Shown here in pieces: positions 6,751-16,647 of a DNA stretch of 52,354 nt. Below the pieces are notes generated by a model. The model was given only the letters and a program-made list of their open reading frames with translations. It was not told the origin of the DNA and did no database searches. Positions within the stretch are counted from its first letter, which is position 1, and each line of letters opens with the position of its first letter. The position numbers were made by a program, and so were the translations under genes. Origin of the DNA: Gammaproteobacteria bacterium (lineage in GTDB: Bacteria; Pseudomonadota; Gammaproteobacteria; Steroidobacterales; GCA-2729495); contig JAJFJS010000134.1 in assembly GCA_021773815.1 (NCBI GenBank), positions 1 to 52,354 of the forward strand, read 5' to 3'.

Positions 6751-7929
6751 TTACTTTTTCCCGGGCCGAATCTCCGTGATGCCCCAGGATTCGAGTTTCT
6801 TCTCGAAGGTCCATGGGGGGTGCACCCTTGCCAGGTCGGCGAGGTCGTCGTTGCAGGCATAATCGTAGCCGTTGGTCTCATCGTTGTACCACTGAGCATA
6901 TCGCAACGGATAAATGACTTCCTCGGCGAAGAGGCCGATCATTTTCATGACCCACTGCGGGAACTGCCGGTATTTGAATTTCGTGCCGTGCCGGTTGGTC
7001 TTCTCGGCTATCTCGACCAACTGCCGGCCCGTTAGCGCGCACGAGGCAATCGAAAAATCCTCATTGCTGAATACCTCCGGATATTCGAAAACGGTGCCCG
7101 CCCATTTGCCGACGTCGCGCACGTCGACCCAATTCACGAGGAAATCCGGGTCGTTGATGCCCGGCAGGTTGTTCTCGCCGATCATGTTTTTCGACATCCG
7201 GGTGTCGCCGCGGAACTGGGTCTGCGCGTTGTAATCGACTCGGTGCATCGCGTAGTAATACGCCGGACGGTGGATGCAGGTGACGTTCACGCCCTGGGCG
7301 CGCAGGAAATCGGAAATGCGCAGGCGCTGATGAATCCACCACGGCGCCTCCGGCGCTGCATCGACGATTCCGTGCACCTTGTCGGTCGGAAACACCAGCG
7401 TGATGACGTGCCGAACGGACGGGTTGGCCTGGAGCGCGCCGAGCGCGGCCAGCACCTGGCGCATCACGGCCGCCCGGCCGCCGGCGGGGTCTTTGCCGTG
7501 GTTGGTGATCTTGCCGGCCTTGCTCGTATTGGCCGTCACGTAGAGCACCACCCCGGCGCAATCGGCGAACGCCTCGGTGAGCGTGGCTTCAGAGTTCATG
7601 TCGATGCCGGCATGGAGCGTCAGTAACCCCGGATGAATAGCTTCGGTTTTTGCCAGCAATGCATCCAGCCTGGCTGCCGCCTGCGTGCCCGGGGTGCGGT
7701 ACAGGGCCCGAACGCGAAACCGGCGCGTTGCGGTCAGTTCCTCGACGATCGCGTAACACTCCCAGCCGGTCGAGCAGGTGACGGCAATCAGCGGCAACTC
7801 GTCAATCGACGGGTTCGTTGCCGGGTGCTGCTCGCGTTCTGCTTTGAGTCGCAGCACGGCATCGGTCAGCCGCCTGGTTTTCTGCTTGATGGCCCGTTGC
7901 GCCATCGTTACGGCCGCGTCTCTATCCAT
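6751..7929 (-). CDS. NmrA-like NAD(P)-binding protein
   Basis: The 392-residue protein is an atypical short-chain dehydrogenase of the NmrA type. After about 45 charged residues it has a dinucleotide-binding start (LIAVTCSTGWECYAIVEEL), then RVRALYRTPG, VVLYVTAN and an HVITLVFPTDKVHG strand, with substrate-side motifs FLRAQGVNVTCIHRPAYYY and NWVDVRDVGKWA. The usual glycine-rich GxxGxxG is replaced by CSTGWEC, so it may bind cofactor as a sensor rather than catalyse. The ATG is preceded by AGGGA at good spacing. It is divergent from the Rieske gene across 366 bp. Role unknown. Confidence 0.65.
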   Translation of the reverse strand: MDRDAAVTMAQRAIKQKTRRLTDAVLRLKAEREQHPATNPSIDELPLIAVTCSTGWECYAIVEELTATRRFRVRALYRTPGTQAAARLDALLAKTEAIHPGLLTLHAGIDMNSEATLTEAFADCAGVVLYVTANTSKAGKITNHGKDPAGGRAAVMRQVLAALGALQANPSVRHVITLVFPTDKVHGIVDAAPEAPWWIHQRLRISDFLRAQGVNVTCIHRPAYYYAMHRVDYNAQTQFRGDTRMSKNMIGENNLPGINDPDFLVNWVDVRDVGKWAGTVFEYPEVFSNEDFSIASCALTGRQLVEIAEKTNRHGTKFKYRQFPQWVMKMIGLFAEEVIYPLRYAQWYNDETNGYDYACNDDLADLARVHPPWTFEKKLESWGITEIRPGKK

Positions 7930-8295
7930 TTGATTGTTTCCCTGTGCCGGAGATCAGGTGTTGGGTACCGAGCGGTGACACTATAACAAGAGCCGATTTT
8001 TCCTTGGAGTGCCGCGCCCTCGTTGCAATAAGGGTCCTGCGGTATGACGACCGTCCGGCGGGATATTGGGGGGCGACGCATGGCGATTATTTCCGGTCGG
8101 CGGCTTCTCGCGTGATCGCTGTTCGGTCATGTCGTGCCTGATTGACGTGCTTACGTATATTTACGTATTTCTGGTCCGATTCCCGGGGCGTACACGTAGA
8201 CGGCGACGAATAAGAATATGGACCGCGCCGCGCCGAATGCGGCCGCGTGGTATCGGAATAATGCATCGTCGCGATCGCGGCAAGTGGGGACACTG
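7930..8295. other. Divergent intergenic region with a candidate promoter for the Rieske gene
   Basis: No gene is seen here. On the plus strand TTGACG (8142-8147) is followed 18 bp later by TATTTC (8166-8171), a plausible sigma-70 pair. The spacer contains TTACGTATATTTACGTATTT (8151-8170), a tandem TTACGTAT-like motif that could be an operator. Confidence 0.35.
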
Positions 8296-9444
8296 ATGTT
8301 TATCAATTTCTGGTATGTCGCCTGTCAGGCGTCGGAGCTGACATTCGGGGCGCAGAAACCGCTGAAGGTCACGATGCTCGGCCACGAGTTTGCGCTGTGG
8401 CGGGACACGAAGGGCAATATCTGTTGCATCAGCAACACCTGTTCGCACCGCAGCGGTGCACTGGCGGATGGACGGATTCGCGGCGATTGTATCGAGTGTC
8501 CGTACCACGGCTGGACATTTAATGACGCCGGCGATTGCGTGCGCCTGCCGTCGCTGGGGCCGAACGCGAAGATTCCGGCCCGCACGCGCGTGGACGCATA
8601 CCCGGTCGAGGAGCGCTACGGCCTCGTCTTCGTTTTTCTCGGTGACCTGCCCGAGGCGGAGCGGCCGCCGATTCAGCCGGCGCCGGAATTTGATGATCCT
8701 GCCTGGCGGTTCATCACGCTGACGATGGACTGGAAGATCGATTACAAGCGGTCGGTCGAGAACACGATGGATCCCGCGCACAATGAGTTTACCCACCCGA
8801 CGCATGGATTCCTCGGCGCGAAGGAGGATTATGAGGTCGAGGACTTCACGTTGCAGGACACGGACTGGGGTACGGGCTTCATGAAGCCGATGAAATCGCC
8901 GCCGCTGGCCCAGCGCGATATGCGCGAGAAATCGGGGCGGGAAGGCGAGGGGGTGACCGTTGCCGGGTCCGGCAACCACGGCCCCAACGTCACGTGGACC
9001 TATATCCACGTCTCGGATCAGGCCTGGTTCCACGGTTTCGCGTTCCATACGCCGATCAACGAGAAACTCGATCGGATCTATGCGTTGTTCGGGCGTAATT
9101 TCATGCAGGATCCCAAGTACGACAAAACATTTGAAGACCGCGGCTTGTATGTCGCCGAACAGGATCGATATGTGCTGGAGCCGATGCGGCCGCCGCTGAC
9201 GCCGCGAGGCAGCGCAAACGAATTCCTGGTGCCTGCCGACAAGGCCATCGCGCGTTACCGGGAGTTCTGCCAGGACTGGGAGGACCGGGGTTGGCGGATC
9301 GACGTCGGGCGGGTGCGCGAGGACGGGGACAGCGTGGCCTATGCGATCCCGAGTCCGACCCGCCGTTCATCCAAGGGTTGGGTTCTGCCCGCCGTGCCGT
9401 TGGTGGATGGCGCTGCGCGGAACGCGAAAGCATCCGCCAGGTAG
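8296..9444 (+). CDS. Rieske non-heme iron oxygenase, large subunit (PaO/VanA-like)
   Basis: The 382-residue protein is a full-length ring-hydroxylating-type oxygenase alpha subunit. The Rieske [2Fe-2S] ligands are C-S-H (CSHRSGALADGR) and CPYHGW in the first 90 residues. The mononuclear iron site is in ENTMDPAHNEFTHPTH, with both His, and a distal Asp is expected. Members of the PaO/VanA/CAO branch demethylate or oxygenate aromatic or tetrapyrrole substrates using a separate reductase, which is not present nearby. ATG 8296 was chosen because GTGGGGA lies 5 bp upstream and the family start (FWYVAC) follows at once. The substrate is unknown. Confidence 0.85.
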   Translation: MFINFWYVACQASELTFGAQKPLKVTMLGHEFALWRDTKGNICCISNTCSHRSGALADGRIRGDCIECPYHGWTFNDAGDCVRLPSLGPNAKIPARTRVDAYPVEERYGLVFVFLGDLPEAERPPIQPAPEFDDPAWRFITLTMDWKIDYKRSVENTMDPAHNEFTHPTHGFLGAKEDYEVEDFTLQDTDWGTGFMKPMKSPPLAQRDMREKSGREGEGVTVAGSGNHGPNVTWTYIHVSDQAWFHGFAFHTPINEKLDRIYALFGRNFMQDPKYDKTFEDRGLYVAEQDRYVLEPMRPPLTPRGSANEFLVPADKAIARYREFCQDWEDRGWRIDVGRVREDGDSVAYAIPSPTRRSSKGWVLPAVPLVDGAARNAKASAR

Positions 9445-9759
9445 ATTCAGGCTACCGGGGTTGAGCCTTGGTTTTCCCGGGCACGCGAGACGGGGGGTCT
9501 GGCGGCGCCGGCGGAGAACTCCGGTTCAACCCCGATTTTTTCCGCGGATGTGATCCGATCGGTTTTTGCAAGCTATTCTATTTACGGATTTAATAAGCTC
9601 CGGTCAAGCCGCTACCTGCCCTGATCTGTCGCCGCGATTCAACCCGCGGATTATACGTATTCAGATTTATTGACATCGGCGTAGGCTCAGAATGGGTACT
9701 GAAAGACCATCCATGAGCGCGCTGCAACGGCGCGTTCGTCGATTTCGAGGCCGGTGACT
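9445..9759. other. Regulatory region ahead of the nitrate-reductase block
   Basis: These 315 bp hold no gene. They contain the promoter listed separately at 9566-9594. No clear FNR box (TTGAT-N4-ATCAA) was found; the nearest likeness, GTGAT-CCG-ATCGG at 9550-9562, has a 3-bp gap rather than 4. Confidence 0.5.
9566..9594 (+). promoter_or_regulatory. Candidate sigma-70 promoter for the nar operon
   Basis: TTGCAA (9566-9571) and TTTAAT (9589-9594) are spaced by 17 bp and match the -35 and -10 consensus at 4 and 5 of 6 positions. Transcription would start near 9601, about 160 bp before the cytochrome gene. Confidence 0.4.
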
Positions 9760-10686
9760 ATGACTACGGATTTTTTCGTGAAACGACGGTTCGCCGTCGC
9801 GGGGTCCCTTGCGGTTCTTGCCTGTCTGAGTCTGGTCTGTGCCGCGCCGGCGCAGGCGTCCGGCGAAACCGATTTCAACACTTATTGCGGCGCATGCCAC
9901 TCTATCGGTCAGGGCCGACGGGTCGGACCGGATCTTGCCGGCATCCACGACCGGCGGTCGCAGGACTGGCTCGAGAAGTTCGTCAAGTCTTCTCAGGCCA
10001 TGATCAAGAGCGGTGATGCCGAAGCCGTCGCGCTTGCCGCCGAGTACAGCAACCTCGTGATGCCGGATGCGGTCATTTCCGCGGCGCAGATCAAGGCCGT
10101 ACTCTCTTATATAAGGGACTCAGCCAGTCCGGCGGCAGCCGTCGTACCGGGCACGGTCGAGTCGCTGGCCGGCGCCGCGCCGGCCGCCGCTGAGCCCTCG
10201 CCGGCGGCCGAAGTCGTGCCGCCGTCGCCGGCCGATATTGAGACGGGTCAGGCCCTGTTCGAAGGGTCCCAGCGATTCGAGAACGGCGGCGCGGCCTGTA
10301 ATTCCTGTCACCATGTCCGCAACGACGCCGTCATGGGCGGCGGCATCCTGGCCGCGGAGCTGACGACGGTATTTTCCCGGATGGGTACCCCCGGCCTGAG
10401 GGCTATTCTCGGCGCGGCACCGTTCCCGGTCATGCAGGCCGCCTATGAGAACCATGTGCTCACGGAAGCGGAGGTCGGCGCGCTCGTCGCATTTTTGCAG
10501 TACGCCGATTCCGAGGAGTACAACCAGTTGCCGCGGGACTACGGCATCGGTCTGTTTTTGACCGGCATCGTCGGGGCGGCGATTCTGTTCCTTCTGTTCG
10601 GCACGGTATGGCGGGGGCGGCGTGTCGCCTCTGTGAATCAGGCGATTTACGACCGGCAAGTCAAGTCGGTTTCGGACACTCAGTAA
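9760..10686 (+). CDS. Diheme cytochrome c associated with nitrate reductase (NarC-like)
   Basis: This 308-residue protein starts with a Sec signal peptide (KRRFAVAGSLAVLACLS...AQA) and has two class I cytochrome domains with CGACH at residues 43-47 and CNSCH at 180-184, joined by an Ala/Pro-rich linker. A C-terminal membrane helix (GIGLFLTGIVGAAILFLLFG) anchors it in the inner membrane with the hemes in the periplasm. In Thermus and some deep-branching nar operons a diheme NarC precedes narG and links the enzyme to the electron-transport chain. ATG 9760 is preferred over GTG 9754 because CGAGG is then 9 bp away. It is 51 bp before narG. Confidence 0.8.
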   Translation: MTTDFFVKRRFAVAGSLAVLACLSLVCAAPAQASGETDFNTYCGACHSIGQGRRVGPDLAGIHDRRSQDWLEKFVKSSQAMIKSGDAEAVALAAEYSNLVMPDAVISAAQIKAVLSYIRDSASPAAAVVPGTVESLAGAAPAAAEPSPAAEVVPPSPADIETGQALFEGSQRFENGGAACNSCHHVRNDAVMGGGILAAELTTVFSRMGTPGLRAILGAAPFPVMQAAYENHVLTEAEVGALVAFLQYADSEEYNQLPRDYGIGLFLTGIVGAAILFLLFGTVWRGRRVASVNQAIYDRQVKSVSDTQ

Positions 10687-10737
10687 CCGGTTGCTGGTGC
10701 AAGACCAGGCGGACCTCAATTAAAGACGGGTAGAAGC

Positions 10738-13700
10738 ATGAGCTGGATAAAAGACATCATTTCTCCGGAAACCAGGAACTGGGAAGAGTTTTACCGCAAT
10801 CGCTTTCAGCACGATCGCATCGTTCGCAGCACGCACGGCGTCAACTGCACCGGTGGTTGTTCCTGGCAGATCCACGTCAAGGACGGCATCGTGGTCTGGG
10901 AAACGCAACAGATCGACTACCCGCTGCTCGAAGACAGCCTGCCGCCGTATGAGCCGCGCGGTTGCCAGCGCGGCATCTCGTTTTCGTGGTACCTGTACAG
11001 TCCGCTGCGCATCAAGTATCCGCTGATCCGCGGCGCGCTGATCGATGCGTACCGCGAAGAAAAAGCCAGGACCGGCGATTCGCTGAAAGCCTGGGAATCG
11101 CTGCAGGCAAACGAGCAAAAGCGGCGGGCCTACCAGAAAGCCCGCGGCAAGGGTGGCTTCCGGCGCGCGCACTGGGACGAAGTGCTCGAGATCATGGCCG
11201 CGGCGAACATCTATACGGCCAAAAAACACGGCCCGGATCGGGTTATCGGCTTCTCGCCGATTCCGGCGATGTCGATGCTCAGTTACGCTTCCGGCGCCCG
11301 ATTCCTGCAGCTGTTCGGTGGCGTGTGCCTGAGTTTCTATGACTGGTACTGCGACCTGCCGACGGCATTCCCGGAAATCTGGGGCGAGCAGACCGATGTC
11401 TGCGAGAGCGCCGACTGGTACAACTCGAAGATGATTGCCGACATGGGCGCCTGTCTGAACATGACGCGCACGCCCGATTGTCACTTCTTCGCCGAATCAC
11501 GCCACAACGGCACGAAGGCCGTCGTGTTCTCGCCCGATTTCTCGCAGGTCTGCAAATACGCTGATCAGTGGGTGCCGCTGCACGCAGGTAGCGACGGGGC
11601 GTTCTGGATGGCGGTCTCGCATGTCATCCTCAAGGAATTCCATCACGAGGCGCAGACGCCGTATTTCATCAACTACGTCAAGCAGTACACGGACAGCCCG
11701 CTACTCGTGAAACTCGACGAGGTCGACGGCACCTTCCGCCCGGGCCGCCTGCTGCACGCCAATGAGCTGCCGGGCCATGCCGACATGCCGAACGGCGACT
11801 GGAAGTTCGTCAGCGTGGCATCCGATGACGGCCGTTTCGTGGTGCCGAAGGGTTCCGTCGGTCATCGCTGGGACGAGAAGCTTGGCAACTGGAACATGAA
11901 GCTCGAGGATGCCGTCGACGATCGTCCTTACGATCCGTTGTTGACGTTCCTGAGCGACAGCGACGACGTCGTACAGACCGAGTTCGTCGAATGGGGTCTG
12001 GATAACCGGGCGCTGCGCGGCGTGCCGGTCAAGAAGGTCACGACCGCGTCCGGCAAGAACGTGGTTGTCACCACGGTCTATGACCTGATGATGGCCCAGT
12101 ACGGCGTCGGCCGCGGCCTGCCCGGCGCGTATCCCACCGATTACACCGACAAGGATGCGGCGTATACGCCGGCCTGGCAGGAGATCTTCACCGGCGTCGA
12201 TTCCAGAACGGTCCTGCAGTTCGCCCGGGAGTGGGCAAACACCGCGAACGTGACCGAAGGCAAGTGCATGATCATCGTCGGCGCGGGTATCAATCACTGG
12301 TACCACGCCAACCTGATGTATCGCGCCGGCGCGATGGCGCTGATGCTGTCGGGCTGCGTCGGCAAGAACGGCGGCGGCCTGAACCACTATGTCGGCCAGG
12401 AAAAACTGGCGCCGGTGGATTCATGGAGCGCCATCACCTTCGCAAAGGACTGGGGCATCGCCCCGCGGTTGCAGCAGGCCCCGATCTGGCACTACATCAA
12501 TACCTGTCAGTATCGGTATGACGGTCAGTATTCGCGCTACAACACGGTGCCGGATAACGCGATGACCCGCGAGCATACGGCCGATACGATCTACAAGTCC
12601 GTCCGCAACGGCTGGATGCCGTTCTACCCGCAGTTCAAGCAGAACCCGCTCGACCTGTGCCAGGAGGCCATCGATGCGGGCGCCGCCGACGACGATGCAA
12701 TCAAGAAGGATATCCTGGAACGATTGAAGTCCAAGGATATCCAGTACTCGGTCGCAGACCCCGAGGCGCCGGAGAATCATCCGCGCGTCTGGTACATCTG
12801 GCGCGGCAACGCGATCGTCGGCAGCATGAAGGGCCACGAGTACTGCCTGAAGCACTACCTAGGCACGCACAGCAACGGTATCGCCCAGGATTCGCACGAC
12901 CATACCGAAGAGGTCGAATGGACCGAAATCGCGCCGGTCGGCAAGATGGACCTCGTCGTCGACCTGAACTTCCGCATGGATTCGTCCGCGCTGTATTCGG
13001 ATATCGTCCTGCCGGCGGCGTCGTGGTACGAGAAGGCGGACCTAAACAGCACCGATCTGCACTCGTTCATTCATCCGCTGTCACAGGCCGTCTCTCCCGT
13101 GTGGGAATCCAAGACCGACTGGAATATCTTCCGCGACATCGCGAAGGCCACCAGCGATCTGGCCCGCGACAATTTCGCCGGACCGCGCAAGGATATCGTC
13201 ACCCTGCCGCTGTCTCATGACACGCCCGACGAGATTACCCAGCCGGTGATCAAGGATTGGTACAAGGGCGAGATCGAGGCAATTCCGGGCAAGACGATGC
13301 ACAAGTTGTCGGTTGTCGAGCGCGATTATTCGAAGATCTACGAGAAGTTCATCACACTCGGCGACAACCTCCGCAAGTCAGGCCTCGGCGCCCACGGTAA
13401 TCATTACCTGTGCGATGACGTCTACGACGAGATGATCGAGTCGAATCATTTTCCCGTTCGGGAATTCGAAGGCAAGACGTATCCGTCGATCGAAGAGGAC
13501 GTCGATGCGGCAAACGCGGTTTTGCATCTCTCGACACTGACCAACGGCAAGCTGACGGTTCGTGCCTACGAGAACATGGAAAAGAAGACGGGTTTGGATC
13601 TCGTGCATCTGGGCAAGGGCAGCGCGGACGTCAAGCTGCGTTATGCCGATCTGCAGGCGCAGCCGCGACGTTACAATAATTCGCCGCTGTGGTCGGGCCT

Positions 13701-14355
13701 GATGACCGATGGTCGGGCCTATGCCGCTTACACCTACAATTACGACATGCTTGTGCCGTGGCGGACGCTGACGGGCCGGCAGCATTTCTATCTCGACCAG
13801 GAGATGTACATCGCCTACGGGGAGAATCTGCCGACCTACAAGCCTGCACCGAAACCGGAGTTGTACGGCGACCTGAAGGAAACCCTGAAGGATGGCGAGG
13901 CGCTGGTGCTCAATTACCTGACGCCGCACGGCAAATGGCATATCCATTCGACCTACATGGAAAACCTGCGCATGCTGACGCTGTCGCGGGGTTGTGAGCC
14001 GTGCTGGATGAGCGAGGTCGACGCCGCGAAACTCGGTATTCAGGATAACGACTGGGTCGAGGTCTACAACGATCACGGCGTGTACTGCACGCGTGCGGTT
14101 GTCAGCGCGCGCATCCCGCGCGGTGTCTGCATCGTCTACCACGTGCCGGAGCGGACCACGGGTATTCCCAAGTCCCAGATACGCGGTAATCGACGCGCCG
14201 GCGGCCACAACAGCGTGACGCGCATTCACCTGAAACCGAACTACCTGTCAGGCGGCTACGGGCAGTTCAGCTACCACTTCAATTACTGGGGCCCGATTGC
14301 ACCGAACCGGGATACGCACGTAACCATCAAGAAGATGGACAAGGTCGTCTTTTAA
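10738..14355 (+). CDS. narG: Respiratory nitrate reductase alpha subunit
   Basis: The 1205-residue protein is a full-length NarG, the molybdenum bis-MGD catalytic subunit reducing nitrate to nitrite on the cytoplasmic face. The [4Fe-4S] FS0 ligands appear as H33-x3-C37-x3-C41-x34-C76. The DWYCDLP segment (from residue 202), in the region carrying the Mo-ligating Asp of NarG, is followed by IWGEQTD. No twin-arginine signal is present, so the catalytic side is cytoplasmic. The order narG-narH-narJ-narI follows with small gaps. Length and motifs match membrane-bound Nar; assignment is firm. Confidence 0.97.
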   Translation: MSWIKDIISPETRNWEEFYRNRFQHDRIVRSTHGVNCTGGCSWQIHVKDGIVVWETQQIDYPLLEDSLPPYEPRGCQRGISFSWYLYSPLRIKYPLIRGALIDAYREEKARTGDSLKAWESLQANEQKRRAYQKARGKGGFRRAHWDEVLEIMAAANIYTAKKHGPDRVIGFSPIPAMSMLSYASGARFLQLFGGVCLSFYDWYCDLPTAFPEIWGEQTDVCESADWYNSKMIADMGACLNMTRTPDCHFFAESRHNGTKAVVFSPDFSQVCKYADQWVPLHAGSDGAFWMAVSHVILKEFHHEAQTPYFINYVKQYTDSPLLVKLDEVDGTFRPGRLLHANELPGHADMPNGDWKFVSVASDDGRFVVPKGSVGHRWDEKLGNWNMKLEDAVDDRPYDPLLTFLSDSDDVVQTEFVEWGLDNRALRGVPVKKVTTASGKNVVVTTVYDLMMAQYGVGRGLPGAYPTDYTDKDAAYTPAWQEIFTGVDSRTVLQFAREWANTANVTEGKCMIIVGAGINHWYHANLMYRAGAMALMLSGCVGKNGGGLNHYVGQEKLAPVDSWSAITFAKDWGIAPRLQQAPIWHYINTCQYRYDGQYSRYNTVPDNAMTREHTADTIYKSVRNGWMPFYPQFKQNPLDLCQEAIDAGAADDDAIKKDILERLKSKDIQYSVADPEAPENHPRVWYIWRGNAIVGSMKGHEYCLKHYLGTHSNGIAQDSHDHTEEVEWTEIAPVGKMDLVVDLNFRMDSSALYSDIVLPAASWYEKADLNSTDLHSFIHPLSQAVSPVWESKTDWNIFRDIAKATSDLARDNFAGPRKDIVTLPLSHDTPDEITQPVIKDWYKGEIEAIPGKTMHKLSVVERDYSKIYEKFITLGDNLRKSGLGAHGNHYLCDDVYDEMIESNHFPVREFEGKTYPSIEEDVDAANAVLHLSTLTNGKLTVRAYENMEKKTGLDLVHLGKGSADVKLRYADLQAQPRRYNNSPLWSGLMTDGRAYAAYTYNYDMLVPWRTLTGRQHFYLDQEMYIAYGENLPTYKPAPKPELYGDLKETLKDGEALVLNYLTPHGKWHIHSTYMENLRMLTLSRGCEPCWMSEVDAAKLGIQDNDWVEVYNDHGVYCTRAVVSARIPRGVCIVYHVPERTTGIPKSQIRGNRRAGGHNSVTRIHLKPNYLSGGYGQFSYHFNYWGPIAPNRDTHVTIKKMDKVVF

Positions 14356-14390
14356 TAACCGCGTTCAGATAGAGATAGGTAGAAACTAAC

Positions 14391-15941
14391 ATGGATATAC
14401 GGTCACAAATCTCGATGATTTTTCATCTGGATAAATGTATCGGCTGTCACACTTGCTCGATTGCCTGCAAGAATATCTGGACGGATCGCAAAGGCGTCGA
14501 GTACCAGTGGTGGAATAATGTCGAGACCAAGCCCGGAACCGGTTATCCGTCGAAGTGGGAAGATCAGGACATCTACAAGGGCGGCTGGGAGAAGAGCGGC
14601 AGCTCGATCAAGCTGAAGGGCGCCGGCAAGGTCAAGGGCCTCGGCAATATCTTCCATAATCCGCACATGCCCGTCATCGACGATTACTACGAGCCGTTTA
14701 CCTACAAGTATCTCGACCTGATCGAATCGCCGGCCGGAGACGACCAGCCGACGGCCCGGCCCGTTTCCCTGATTACCGGCAAGCCGATCGACATCAAGTC
14801 GGGCCCGAACTGGGACGACGACCTGAGCGGCACGCCGGACTACGCGCGCAAAGATCCGAACCTGGTCAACCTGTCTCCGGCGGAGCAGGAGGCGATGTTC
14901 CAGCTGGAGAAGATGGCGTTCTTCTACCTGCCGCGTATCTGCAACCATTGCCTGAACCCCGGTTGTGTCGCGTCCTGTCCGTCCGGTGCGCTGTACAAGC
15001 GCGGCGAGGACGGCATCGTGCTCGTCAATCAGGATGTCTGCCGCGGCTGGCGCATGTGCGTCACCGCGTGTCCGTACAAGAAGACCTATTACAACTGGCA
15101 TACCGGCAAATCCGAGAAGTGCATCCTGTGCTTCCCGCGCATCGAGGCCGGTCTGGCACCCGCATGCATGCATTCGTGCGTTGGCCGCATCCGGTACCTC
15201 GGCGTCGTGCTGTATGACGCGGACCGGATCGAGGAAGTGGCCTCGTCGGACGACAAGGACCTGGTGCAGAATCATCTCGACCTGATCCTCGATCCGCACG
15301 ACCCGGCGATCATCAAGGCGGCGAAAGAAAACGGCATACCCGACTCGACGATCCGCTCGGCACAGGCTTCCCCGACCTATAAGTTCGTCAAGGACTGGGG
15401 GCTGGCGCTGCCGCTGCATGCGGAGTTCCGTACGCTGCCGATGCTGTTCTACGTGCCGCCGCTGCTGCCGGTCATGGCCTCGCTCGGCAAGTCCGATCCG
15501 GCGCAGCTCGACAAGATGGGCCCGGTGGTCAAGCAGTGGAACGACGACTGGTTGTACGACACCAGCACCGACGATATTTTCGGCACGCTCGACAATGCCC
15601 GGTTCCCGATCGAATACATGGCGAGCCTGTTCAGTGCCGGCGATACCGAAATGGTCAAGGCGCGAATCCAGAAATTGATGGCCGTGCGGATTCACCGTCG
15701 CCATGTAACGGTCGGTGACATCTCGGCGGAAAAATCCGCCGAGGCGCTCAAGCAGGCCGGACTGACGGCGAAGATGGCCGATGATATCTACTACCTGACG
15801 TCGCTGGCCAAGTTCGACGACCGGTTCGTCATTCCCGCGTCGCACCGCGAACAGGCCATCGAGATGATGGAATTCACGGGCGACAAGAAGGGCAGCGCGG
15901 GCTTCGGATTCAAGGAAGGCACCGCGCAGAGGGGTTTGTAA
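14391..15941 (+). CDS. narH: Respiratory nitrate reductase beta subunit
   Basis: NarH (516 residues) carries four iron-sulfur clusters that pass electrons from NarI to NarG. The ferredoxin-like motif CIGCHTCSIACKN is at residues 16-28. Downstream are CNHCLNPGCVASCPSGA, CRGWRMCVTACPYKK and CILCFPR. The Trp in CRGWRMC in place of a Cys is the hallmark of the [3Fe-4S] cluster in NarH. It is somewhat longer than the E. coli protein in the linker around residues 60-130. It lies 35 bp after narG and ends 1 bp before narJ. Confidence 0.97.
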   Translation: MDIRSQISMIFHLDKCIGCHTCSIACKNIWTDRKGVEYQWWNNVETKPGTGYPSKWEDQDIYKGGWEKSGSSIKLKGAGKVKGLGNIFHNPHMPVIDDYYEPFTYKYLDLIESPAGDDQPTARPVSLITGKPIDIKSGPNWDDDLSGTPDYARKDPNLVNLSPAEQEAMFQLEKMAFFYLPRICNHCLNPGCVASCPSGALYKRGEDGIVLVNQDVCRGWRMCVTACPYKKTYYNWHTGKSEKCILCFPRIEAGLAPACMHSCVGRIRYLGVVLYDADRIEEVASSDDKDLVQNHLDLILDPHDPAIIKAAKENGIPDSTIRSAQASPTYKFVKDWGLALPLHAEFRTLPMLFYVPPLLPVMASLGKSDPAQLDKMGPVVKQWNDDWLYDTSTDDIFGTLDNARFPIEYMASLFSAGDTEMVKARIQKLMAVRIHRRHVTVGDISAEKSAEALKQAGLTAKMADDIYYLTSLAKFDDRFVIPASHREQAIEMMEFTGDKKGSAGFGFKEGTAQRGL

Positions 15942-15942
15942 C

Positions 15943-16632
15943 GTGACGGATTGCACACACTATCGCCTGTTAGCGGGATTGCTCGAGTATCCGGACGCCG
16001 GGTATCCGCAGACGGTGGCCGAGATCTGCCGATTCGTCGACGGGCGCTATCCCGATGCGGCGGTGGCGCTCAATCGGTTTGCCGAACTGTTGCCCGCTGA
16101 TGACCTGTTGATGATGCAGGAGCTGTTCACGCGTTCTTTCGACGTGCAGGCAATTGCCACACTGGATATCGGCTACGTGCTGTTCGGTGATGACTACAAG
16201 CGCGGCGAACTGCTGGCCAACTTGAACCAGGAGCATCACAAGGCAAGTAACGACTGCGGGACGGAACTGGCCGACTATCTGCCGAATATCCTGCGCCTGA
16301 TGAGCATGCTGTGTGACGAGGAACTGATCCGTGATCTCGCCTACGCGATCATCGCACCGGCGTTGCTGGAGATGATCGGAGAGTTCGCGCCGGAGCGACT
16401 CCAGAAGAAAAACGAGTCCTACGAGAAACACTACAAGACCCTGATCGAGACACCCGCCGTGCAGACCGATGAAGGCGTGACGCTGTACAAGTTTGCGCTC
16501 AGGGGCCTGTACGAGGTGTTGAAGCAGGATTTCACGCTGATCAAGAAGATGCCGCTCGAGCGCACCAACGACTTTTTGGGGTCGGTCGTGCAGGAAAACG
16601 ACATCGAAGAGAATGCCAATGCCCAGTACTGA
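15943..16632 (+). CDS. narJ: Nitrate reductase assembly chaperone
   Basis: This 229-residue all-helical protein is the TorD/NarJ-family chaperone that holds apo-NarG until the Mo cofactor and FS0 are inserted. It has the family start YRLLAGLLEYPD and the central motif LDIGYVLFGDDYKRGELLANL, then DELIRDLAYAIIAPALLEM-like helices. The start is a GTG one base after the narH stop, so it depends on narH translation. It is not part of the final enzyme. Confidence 0.93.
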   Translation: MTDCTHYRLLAGLLEYPDAGYPQTVAEICRFVDGRYPDAAVALNRFAELLPADDLLMMQELFTRSFDVQAIATLDIGYVLFGDDYKRGELLANLNQEHHKASNDCGTELADYLPNILRLMSMLCDEELIRDLAYAIIAPALLEMIGEFAPERLQKKNESYEKHYKTLIETPAVQTDEGVTLYKFALRGLYEVLKQDFTLIKKMPLERTNDFLGSVVQENDIEENANAQY

Positions 16633-16647
16633 CGGAGGAACCATCTG

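Noticed and set aside
9550-9562. FNR box upstream of the nar block
   Set aside because: GTGAT-CCG-ATCGG has a 3-bp rather than 4-bp centre and mismatched outer bases, so it does not meet the FNR consensus.
14403-15956. Minus-strand frame covering all of narH
   Set aside because: Arises from codon bias of narH; no homology-like sequence or ribosome binding site.
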